NCBI GenBank assembly: GCA_945861995.1
Contig: CAMAWZ010000161.1
Coordinates: 1 to 5,862 of the forward strand
Origin: Pseudorhodobacter antarcticus
GTDB lineage: Bacteria > Pseudomonadota > Alphaproteobacteria > Rhodobacterales > Rhodobacteraceae
Direction: 5' to 3'
Length of the DNA: 5,862 nucleotides
Below are positions 1 to 4,832 of this stretch, piece by piece. The stretch's first letter is position 1; the number at the start of each line of letters is the position of its first letter. The notes under the pieces were generated by a model that was not told where the DNA came from, made no database searches, and saw only the letters and a list, made by a program, of their open reading frames with translations. Position numbers and translations under genes: made by a program.

Positions 1-1541
1 GCCCGATTTCCGTAAACGGGGCTGCCAGAAGGGGCGCTGCCGTAATGCGGGTTATCCGTGTAGGGCATAATGCCCGTCCAGATATTCGCGCCGTCCCAAC
101 CAGGTGCTGGCATACGGCCTTGGGTTTGGTGGGCCGCGTCACGGCGCGGAATAGCCCCAATGACCTGCATCGCGACTGAGGTGCGGTCGGCCAGAAACAG
201 GTTTTGCGCCGGCGCGATAAAGCGGCTGCCCGCCTCAATCGCCTGAGCGATGCTTTGCGCGCGCATCAGGCCCATTGCGGCCGACATGGACGTATCTTGC
301 CGCGACAGCGCTGTCCATTGCACGGCTGCCACATGGCCGGGCGGGGTGATCGTGCCCAGATCAAAGGCATCTGGCGGCAGCACTGGCCCTGCATCTGTTG
401 ACCTCAGCGTAAGGGTTATCGTCGCCTGATCTTTGACATTCAACAAGGTTTGGCTGGTGATAAAGGGCTTTGCTACCCCGCCGCGCATATACTCGTCTGG
501 ATTGGCCGAGTTGACCTTTTCGATCACCACATCCAAATCATCCACATAGGCCGAGGTTAGGCCCCAGCCCAGCGCATCAGACCGCCCCAGCAGCATCAAG
601 GGCATACCTGGAATAGTGGCCCCAATGATTGGCCCTGTTGGCAGGTTCAACTGCGCCAAATACCAAATCGACGGGGCCGTCAGCCCCAAATGCGGATCAT
701 TGGCCAAAAGGCTGCCGCCCGCCGCAGCAATGCTGGCCTCGGCCGCCCAGGCGTTCGAGGCCCCTGCAAAATCGCGCCGCGCAAAGGGGGCAAGGGGCAT
801 ATCATACAGGCTTGCGGTTTGGGTGGGGGCTGGCAAAGGCGCGCCCATCAGCGATGCAAAGTCGGGCAAGCCGCCCGTGGCCTTGGTCGGATCATCGGGC
901 AAAATATCTTTCAGGCGCGGGGCTGGCAGCAGGGCAGACAGCTTGGCGCGGGTCACCTCGGTATCAATCTGCCCAGACAGTTGCATCGCCATCAGTTTGA
1001 TCACAGCAATCGAATCGGCGGGCGACCATGCCGCGATAGCGGTTGGTAACAAAAACATCTCGGGTGCGCCGCGCCCACGTGCGCCCAAATTGACCTGCTC
1101 GATCCACGCATTCACCCCATTTGCATAGGCATCCAGCGCGCTGCGTGTTTGTGCATCTTGCACAGCGACCGAATCCACCGCCGAACCGTACAGATCAAGG
1201 CGGCGCAGGATTTCGTCTATGGGCACAGTGCGCGTGCCGAAAGTTTCGGACAAACGTCCTTGGGCAGTGCGGCGCAGCATTGTCATTTGCCACAGCCGAT
1301 CTTGCGCATGGGCAAAGCCCAAGGCGTAGAAAATATCTGCCTCTGACGCCCCCGAAATGCGCGGAATGGCATGGCTGTCGCGCAAAATTTCAATGGGCGC
1401 AGTGATGCCCGCCACGGTGAAATCTTCCTCATAATCTGGGATCGATCGGCCCAAGATATAAACCATCAGCACCGCCCCCAATGCGCCCAGAACCATGGCG
1501 GCAAAGATCAGGCGAAACAGCCAACGCAGAGCGAAAATCAT
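1..1541 (-). CDS. Penicillin acylase family protein (Ntn hydrolase), C-terminus cut by window edge
   Basis: Translating the minus strand from the ATG at 1541 gives 513 open codons that run off the left edge. Residues 1-31 hold a basic, hydrophobic signal or membrane anchor, so the enzyme should act in the periplasm. Family motifs follow in order: G-F-A-H-A-Q-D-R-L-W-Q-M near residues 91-102, Y-A-N-G-V-N-A-W near 148, S-N-A-W at 262-265, N-D-P-H-L-G-L at 281-287 and G-W-G-L-T at 325-329. In this family the precursor cleaves itself before the Ser, which becomes the N-terminal nucleophile of the beta chain; here that is Ser262. His284 falls at beta position 23, as in N-acyl-homoserine-lactone and cephalosporin acylases, where E. 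coli penicillin G acylase has Gln. The usual H-G-P motif reads A-G-P at 384-386. The oxyanion-hole Asn should lie close to the cut end. The family is secure, the substrate unknown: a beta-lactam side chain, acyl-homoserine lactone or another amide are all possible. Only a weak purine-rich ribosome site precedes the start. Confidence 0.93.
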   Translation of the reverse strand, partial: MIFALRWLFRLIFAAMVLGALGAVLMVYILGRSIPDYEEDFTVAGITAPIEILRDSHAIPRISGASEADIFYALGFAHAQDRLWQMTMLRRTAQGRLSETFGTRTVPIDEILRRLDLYGSAVDSVAVQDAQTRSALDAYANGVNAWIEQVNLGARGRGAPEMFLLPTAIAAWSPADSIAVIKLMAMQLSGQIDTEVTRAKLSALLPAPRLKDILPDDPTKATGGLPDFASLMGAPLPAPTQTASLYDMPLAPFARRDFAGASNAWAAEASIAAAGGSLLANDPHLGLTAPSIWYLAQLNLPTGPIIGATIPGMPLMLLGRSDALGWGLTSAYVDDLDVVIEKVNSANPDEYMRGGVAKPFITSQTLLNVKDQATITLTLRSTDAGPVLPPDAFDLGTITPPGHVAAVQWTALSRQDTSMSAAMGLMRAQSIAQAIEAGSRFIAPAQNLFLADRTSVAMQVIGAIPRRDAAHQTQGRMPAPGWDGANIWTGIMPYTDNPHYGSAPSGSPVYGNR

Positions 1542-1631
1542 CGGGGGGTCTTTCTGTGCAATCCTTGACGCGGGTGCGTGGCGGCGTTCTAAAGGATAAC
1601 CAAGCGATGGGCAATAAAGGGCAGGGCAGAC
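1542..1631. other. Divergent intergenic region between acylase and dehydrogenase genes
   Basis: This 90-bp gap separates two genes that point away from each other, so it should carry both promoters. The plus strand has a fair sigma70-like pair, listed separately. On the minus strand the best I can find is TTGCCC, 17 bp, TAGAAC (four of six matches in each box). Its -10 box overlaps the plus-strand -10, and it is too weak to call. No terminator-like hairpin is visible. Confidence 0.6.
1565..1593 (+). promoter_or_regulatory. Putative sigma70-type promoter for the dehydrogenase gene
   Basis: A -35 box TTGACG (1565-1570, five of six matches) is followed by a 17-bp spacer and a -10 box TCTAAA (1588-1593, four of six). 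Transcription would start near 1600, leaving a leader of about 30 nt before the ATG at 1632. The position and spacing suit a housekeeping promoter. The -10 is imperfect and there is no experimental support. Confidence 0.45.
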
Positions 1632-2498
1632 ATGGCAAAATTGGCGTTTTTGGGCCTAGGCGTAATGGGTGGGCCGATGGCAGGGCATTTGGCGGCCAAG
1701 GGCCATCAGGTGGCTGTGTATAACCGCAGCGCGCACAAGGCGCAGGCTTGGAGTGCTGTGCATGGCGGCGCTATGGCAGACACCCCCGCACAGGCCGCGC
1801 AGGGCGCAGATTTTGTGCTGGCCTGCGTGGGCAATGATGATGATCTGCGCGAAGTGTGCCTTGGGCCAAACGGTGCTTTTGCGGGGATGTCTGCGGGCGC
1901 GCTGTTTATCGACCACACCACAGTGTCAGACACCGTCACGCGCGAGTTGGCGGAACTTGCGCGCGCCGCCGGTATCGGTTTTGTAGATGCGCCCGTATCG
2001 GGCGGGCAGCTCGGCGCGCAAAATGGCCAGCTTTCCATCATGTGCGGCGGCGAGGCGGCAGATTACGGCCGCGCCGAACCCATTATGGCCGCCTACGCGC
2101 GCATTTGCCGCCATTTGGGGCCATCTGGGGCGGGGCAACTGGCCAAAATGATGAACCAAATTTGCATCGCAGGGCTGATGCAAGGCCTGTCCGAAGCGCT
2201 GGCCTTTGGCATGAAGGCGGGCCTTGATGGTGCGGCGGTGGTCGAGGTGATTTCCCAAGGCGCGGCGGGGTCTTGGCAAATGGCAAACCGCCACCAAACC
2301 ATGCTGGACGACCGCTATGATTTCGGCTTTGCCGTAGATTGGATGCGCAAAGACCTTGGGATTTGTCTGGCCACGGCCGATAAAATCGGCGCGCGCCTAC
2401 CTGTGACGGCGCTGGTCGATCAGTTTTACAAAGATGTGCAACTGATGGGCGGCGGGCGGGGCGATACATCTTCCCTCATCCGCCGCCTACGAGACTAG
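1632..2498 (+). CDS. NAD(P)-dependent beta-hydroxyacid dehydrogenase (3-hydroxyisobutyrate/tartronate-semialdehyde reductase family)
   Basis: A complete 288-residue protein, the usual length for this superfamily of cytosolic enzymes that interconvert beta-hydroxyacids and their semialdehydes. The N-terminal Rossmann fold opens with the G-x-G-x-x-G loop at residues 8-13, in the typical G-L-G-V-M-G-G-P-M context. The second strand ends in N-R-S at 31-33. An Arg here usually reads the NADPH phosphate, where NAD-specific members carry Asp, so NADPH preference is inferred. The substrate loop D-A-P-V-S-G-G at 119-125 supplies Ser123. K-M-M-N at 172-175 gives the catalytic Lys172 and Asn175, and K-D-L at 240-242 is the conserved C-terminal substrate contact. 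All key residues are present, so it should be active. The exact substrate (3-hydroxyisobutyrate, tartronate semialdehyde, succinate semialdehyde or glyoxylate) cannot be read from motifs, so no gene symbol is given. A purine-rich stretch (AAGGG and AGGG, 1617-1626) precedes the ATG. The neighbours give no pathway hint. Confidence 0.93.
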   Translation: MAKLAFLGLGVMGGPMAGHLAAKGHQVAVYNRSAHKAQAWSAVHGGAMADTPAQAAQGADFVLACVGNDDDLREVCLGPNGAFAGMSAGALFIDHTTVSDTVTRELAELARAAGIGFVDAPVSGGQLGAQNGQLSIMCGGEAADYGRAEPIMAAYARICRHLGPSGAGQLAKMMNQICIAGLMQGLSEALAFGMKAGLDGAAVVEVISQGAAGSWQMANRHQTMLDDRYDFGFAVDWMRKDLGICLATADKIGARLPVTALVDQFYKDVQLMGGGRGDTSSLIRRLRD

Positions 2499-2500
2499 GT

Positions 2501-3085
2501 TTACGGAATGATCCGCGTGTATTTCAAACCCGAAAGGGTTGCCCCTGCAATAAGCCCTTGCTGGGCAAACACAAATGCCTCAACGGGCGCGCCGATTTCG
2601 GTGGTATCGCGGCCCACGGCTGCCCCTTCTTTTGGTGTGGCATAGCGCAAATCGGCCCCTGCCGCCCAGCCAGACCCCTGCCGAAACCGCGCAAGCGCCG
2701 CATCATCCATGAAATACAGCGCATGGCCATATTGCTGTGCGCCAATTTGAATACCAAAACTGGCCTTGGCTGCGGCGTAATAATCTACCGTCACGCCTTT
2801 GATCAGCAGCGCGCCGCGCCCGTATCCGCCGCCCACGCCAAATCCCGCCTCCGTGACCAGCGGCATAATCAAAACGCCTGCCGCGCGGTTTTCCAAATCG
2901 ACTGTGCCCGGAAAGTTGCTGGACAAATAGCCGCGCGTGGACTTGACCCGCGCGTCGATCTGGGCTGCGCCTTGCCCGCCCACGCCGTTGCTGTCGACGC
3001 TTGCGCCGCAACCTGCCAAAACCGCCAAGCTGCTGGCGACAAATGCGCGCCGAGAAAGTGTAGCCATTGAGAGTGAAACTGCCAT
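2501..3085 (-). CDS. SYLF (Ysc84-type) domain lipoprotein with a twin-arginine-like signal
   Basis: The preferred start (ATG at 3085) gives 194 residues, because GGAGG sits 5 nt upstream of it. The frame is open to 3259, but earlier starts lack a ribosome site and would bury the signal peptide. The N-terminus has S-R-R-A-F-V at 11-16, close to the Tat consensus, then a hydrophobic stretch and a lipobox L-A-G-C with Cys26 as the lipidation site. The mature protein has a low-complexity linker (27-42) and then a SYLF domain. Its glycine-rich G-F-G-V-G-G-G-Y-G-R-G is at 81-91, the D-Y-Y-A-A-A-K-A-S-F-G-I-Q-I-G-A core at 101-116, and the ending G-L-I-A-G-A-T-L-S-G at 177-186. SYLF domains bind lipids, and in yeast Ysc84 also actin; the bacterial role is largely undefined. 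It is probably anchored on the periplasmic side of the envelope. It has its own likely promoter downstream of hemB. Its stop codon is 2 bp from that of the convergent dehydrogenase gene. Confidence 0.88.
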   Translation of the reverse strand: MAVSLSMATLSRRAFVASSLAVLAGCGASVDSNGVGGQGAAQIDARVKSTRGYLSSNFPGTVDLENRAAGVLIMPLVTEAGFGVGGGYGRGALLIKGVTVDYYAAAKASFGIQIGAQQYGHALYFMDDAALARFRQGSGWAAGADLRYATPKEGAAVGRDTTEIGAPVEAFVFAQQGLIAGATLSGLKYTRIIP

Positions 3086-3090
3086 CGCTG

Positions 3091-3095
3091 CCTCC
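3091..3095 (-). promoter_or_regulatory. Ribosome binding site that fixes the SYLF lipoprotein start
   Basis: GGAGG on the minus strand ends 5 nt before the ATG at 3085. The two other nearby ATGs in the same frame (3097 and 3067) have no comparable site. The choice yields a signal peptide of normal length, 25 residues before the lipobox Cys. Confidence 0.75.
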
Positions 3096-3127
3096 ATGTT
3101 GTGCAGGCTCTGCGGCCTGTCGTAATC

Positions 3128-3156
3128 ACTATAACCGATCAGCGCCGCGCTGTCAT
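3128..3156 (-). promoter_or_regulatory. Strong sigma70-like promoter for the SYLF lipoprotein gene
   Basis: On the minus strand, ATGACA (3156-3151, five of six -35 matches) is followed by a 17-bp spacer and TATAGT (3133-3128, five of six -10 matches). Transcription would begin near 3121, giving a leader of about 36 nt to the ATG at 3085. This is the best promoter match in the window and implies the lipoprotein gene can be transcribed independently of hemB. The -35 lies in one copy of a CATGACA direct repeat, and the spacer contains a short palindrome, AGCGC-C-GCGCT (3141-3151). Confidence 0.6.
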
Positions 3157-3198
3157 GTCCTCTGTCATGCCCGCCGTGACCCGCCCGCAAGCCTTCGC

Positions 3199-4200
3199 CT
3201 ATTTTGCGCCCAAAATCCGCGCGGCAGCGGGGGCGAAATAGGTGAGGATCCCATCGCAACCCGCGCGTTTAAAACACAAAAGACTTTCCATCATGGCCGC
3301 CTCGCCATTGATCCAGCCGCGTTCAGCCGCCCCCACAATCATCGCATATTCGCCCGAAACCTGATAGGCATAGGTCGGCGCGCCAAAGGCGTCCTTCACC
3401 TCGCGGCAGATGTCCAAATAGGGCATTCCCGGCTTGATCATCACCATATCAGCCCCTTCGCGCAGATCGCGTTCAATCAGGCGCAAGGCTTCGGCGCGGT
3501 TGGCGGGGTTCATCTGATAGGTTTTCTTATCGCCCTTCAGTGCGCCTGATGCCCCCACCGCATCACGGAACGGGCCATAGAAACTGCTGGCATATTTTGC
3601 ACTGTAAGATAGGATTGCAACATCTTGATATCCCGCCATTTCCAGCGCTGCGCGTATGGCGCCAATGCGGCCATCCATCATATCAGACGGGCCCAAAATA
3701 TCGGCCCCAGCCTCGGCCTGCGCAAGGGCCATTTTGACCAAACACTGAACGGTTTCATCGTTCAGCACCACGCCATCTTGAACAATGCCGTCATGGCCCA
3801 GCGCGTTGTACGGATCCAGCGCGATATCGGTCATAATCGCAATCTCGGGCACCGCAGCCTTAATGGCGCGAATGGCGCGGTTGGTCAGGTTTTGCGGGTT
3901 ACACGCCTCTTCGCAGGCAACCGTTTTCAGGCTGGCATCAGTATAGGGAAACAGGCAAATGGCAGGAATGCCCAAATCGGCCGCCTCGCGCGCAGCCTTT
4001 ACGATGTTGTCGATACTGCGCCGGTACACGCCCGGCATCGAGGCAATCGGCTCCATCACATCCACGCCTTCGCGCACAAAAACGGGCCAGATCAAATCGC
4101 CCACCGATAGGGTGGTTTCTTGCGCCAGCGCCCGCAAAGCAGGGGTGCGGCGCAGACGGCGCAGGCGATTGGCGGGATAGGGGGCTTGAACCTGTTGCAT
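3199..4200 (-). CDS. hemB: Delta-aminolevulinic acid dehydratase (porphobilinogen synthase)
   Basis: HemB condenses two 5-aminolevulinate molecules into porphobilinogen, the first common pyrrole of heme, siroheme, cobalamin and (bacterio)chlorophyll synthesis, in the cytosol. The 333-residue length is standard and the TIM-barrel protein is complete. The two Schiff-base lysines are visible: Lys202 in S-Y-S-A-K-Y-A-S-S-F-Y-G-P-F and Lys256 in M-V-M-I-K-P-G-M-P-Y-L-D. The metal-ligand segment T-D-I-A-L-D-P-Y-N-A-L-G-H-D-G (124-138) has Ala127, Asp129 and Asp137 where zinc enzymes have three Cys. This is therefore the zinc-free alphaproteobacterial type. By hand alignment, the glutamate that holds the allosteric magnesium in Pseudomonas HemB appears to be Leu241 here, which would fit the metal-independent enzyme reported from Rhodobacter capsulatus. 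The N-terminal arm N-R-L-R-R-L-R-R-T-P-A-L-R at 11-23 supports the ATG at 4200, although its ribosome site (TTAGG) is weak. The gene diverges from the membrane-protein gene. Confidence 0.98.
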   Translation of the reverse strand: MQQVQAPYPANRLRRLRRTPALRALAQETTLSVGDLIWPVFVREGVDVMEPIASMPGVYRRSIDNIVKAAREAADLGIPAICLFPYTDASLKTVACEEACNPQNLTNRAIRAIKAAVPEIAIMTDIALDPYNALGHDGIVQDGVVLNDETVQCLVKMALAQAEAGADILGPSDMMDGRIGAIRAALEMAGYQDVAILSYSAKYASSFYGPFRDAVGASGALKGDKKTYQMNPANRAEALRLIERDLREGADMVMIKPGMPYLDICREVKDAFGAPTYAYQVSGEYAMIVGAAERGWINGEAAMMESLLCFKRAGCDGILTYFAPAAARILGAK

Positions 4201-4266
4201 AGGAACCTAACGTTGCTTCTGTCAATGTTCTGCGATATTGGCCCGAATAGGAACGTTTTGCAATGT
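4199..4266 (+). repeat. Imperfect direct repeat in the hemB/mfd-operon divergent region
   Basis: The octamer ATAGGAAC occurs at 4199-4206 and again at 4247-4254. Both copies are followed in the same order by GTT-containing, TTGC and CAATGT blocks, spread out in the first copy and compact in the second (ending at 4266). The first copy overlaps the hemB start codon on the opposite strand. This could be a pair of regulator sites or the remnant of a small duplication; chance is not excluded for so short a repeat. Confidence 0.4.
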
Positions 4267-4288
4267 CACTGCCAAAGGAGAAACCAAA
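4201..4288. other. Divergent intergenic region between hemB and the membrane-protein/mfd operon
   Basis: This 88-bp gap must serve hemB leftward and the 4289 gene rightward. I could not find a convincing promoter for either direction. A perfect TTGACA on the minus strand (4225-4220) lies too close to the hemB start to act as its -35. The region carries an imperfect tandem duplication, listed separately. The AAAGGAG ribosome site lies at its right end. Confidence 0.5.
4274..4280 (+). promoter_or_regulatory. Ribosome binding site that fixes the membrane-protein start
   Basis: AAAGGAG lies 8 nt before the ATG at 4289, an excellent match and spacing. The frame is open further upstream to a TTG at 4238, but that codon lacks a comparable site. 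Confidence 0.85.
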
Positions 4289-4804
4289 ATGCTAGGGCTG
4301 ATAGGCGAGGCGATCAGCCTGCGATCCTTTTCCAGCTTGTGGTACTGGGTCGCGGCTGCGGTGTTTTGGATCGCGGCGACAGGGCGGGTTTTGGGAATTT
4401 CTTTTGCCAGTGTGAACCGCGCCAGAGGTGGTGGCCTTGCGCTGATGCAACTCGAGACGATGACCCAGATTGCCGTGCAGATTTGGGTGGCAGGCTGGCA
4501 AAAGTGGCAGGTTTTATGGGTTGCACTTTCGGCGGCAACGCTGGTTGGCCTGTCATTGCTGGCCTTTTCCTATGGCATCGAATTTGCTCAAGCGCTGTGG
4601 TTTTTGGTGTTTCCCTATCTGATGATCATGGCGTTGCAGCTGCGTCTGGCGCTGCGCATTTTGGGCGAAGATGTTGGTGACAAAGCGCTTATAACGATGA
4701 TGTATCGATTTAGAATAAAGGTGCAACTTATTGGTTTTACGTTCATATCTCTAACCGCATCATTTGCGTTTTTTCATTTAATGATCCACGGATACTTTAG
4801 GTAA
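4289..4804 (+). CDS. Four-helix inner-membrane protein of unknown function, upstream of mfd
   Basis: A 171-residue protein starting at an ATG with a strong ribosome site. Hydrophobicity read by eye gives four likely membrane helices, at about residues 17-36, 73-95, 99-122 and 143-165. The cytoplasmic-type linker between helices 1 and 2 is amphipathic and contains N-R-A-R-G-G-G. No catalytic motif or signal peptide is seen. The opening pattern R-S-F-S-S-L-W-Y-W resembles a small Rhodobacterales membrane family that I recall being labelled 'component of SufBCD complex'. Nothing here supports an iron-sulfur role, no suf gene is near, and I would not transfer that label. The gene ends 4 nt before mfd and should be cotranscribed with it. 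The last ~40 codons are markedly AT-rich, with three ATA and with AGA, AGG, CTA and TTA codons, unlike the rest of the gene. That it is a real gene is well supported; its function is unknown. Confidence 0.85.
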   Translation: MLGLIGEAISLRSFSSLWYWVAAAVFWIAATGRVLGISFASVNRARGGGLALMQLETMTQIAVQIWVAGWQKWQVLWVALSAATLVGLSLLAFSYGIEFAQALWFLVFPYLMIMALQLRLALRILGEDVGDKALITMMYRFRIKVQLIGFTFISLTASFAFFHLMIHGYFR

Positions 4805-4832
4805 TCTGATGCAAAAATACGATCAGATTACC
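4800..4832 (+). repeat. Perfect 11-bp inverted repeat over the mfd start (hairpin)
   Basis: GGTAATCTGAT (4800-4810) is the exact reverse complement of ATCAGATTACC (4822-4832), with an 11-nt A-rich loop between them. The left arm contains the TAA stop of the upstream gene and the first two bases of the mfd ATG (4809-4811). The end of the weak TTTAGG ribosome site (4796-4801) also enters the stem. In RNA this would hide the mfd start unless a ribosome finishing the upstream gene opens it. No T-run follows, so it is not a typical intrinsic terminator. As DNA it could instead be a dimeric regulator site. Confidence 0.8.

Larger units (their letters stand above)
3086..3198 (-). other. Intergenic region between hemB and the SYLF gene
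   Basis: This 113-bp gap follows the hemB stop codon and leads the SYLF gene on the same strand. It holds the promoter and ribosome site listed separately. I found no stem followed by a T-run that would serve as an intrinsic hemB terminator, so read-through into the lipoprotein gene is possible. Confidence 0.6.

Noticed and set aside
616..1128. Long plus-strand open frames opposite the acylase gene (for example 616-1128, 690-1049)
   Set aside because: They lie antisense to a clear penicillin-acylase coding frame, show no recognisable domain, and are typical shadow frames of GC-rich DNA.
3086..3259. Longer N-terminus for the SYLF lipoprotein, starting at 3259
   Set aside because: It would place about 58 extra residues before the signal peptide, run over the promoter and the end of hemB, and lacks a ribosome site. 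GGAGG supports the start at 3085.
4220..4225. Perfect TTGACA on the minus strand as the -35 of hemB
   Set aside because: With a 17-bp spacer the -10 would overlap the hemB start codon and transcription would begin inside the gene. No TATAAT-like box fits.
4238..4288. TTG start at 4238 for the membrane protein
   Set aside because: There is no good ribosome site at TTG, whereas AAAGGAG sits 8 nt before the ATG at 4289.
4201..4288. LexA (SOS) box for the mfd operon
   Set aside because: GTTC and GAAC elements are present, but not with the 7-nt spacing of the alphaproteobacterial LexA site.
4800..4832. Hairpin at the mfd start as an intrinsic terminator of the upstream gene
   Set aside because: The stem is AT-rich and the following bases (CTTTCTGC) do not form a T-run. 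It also lies inside the start of mfd.
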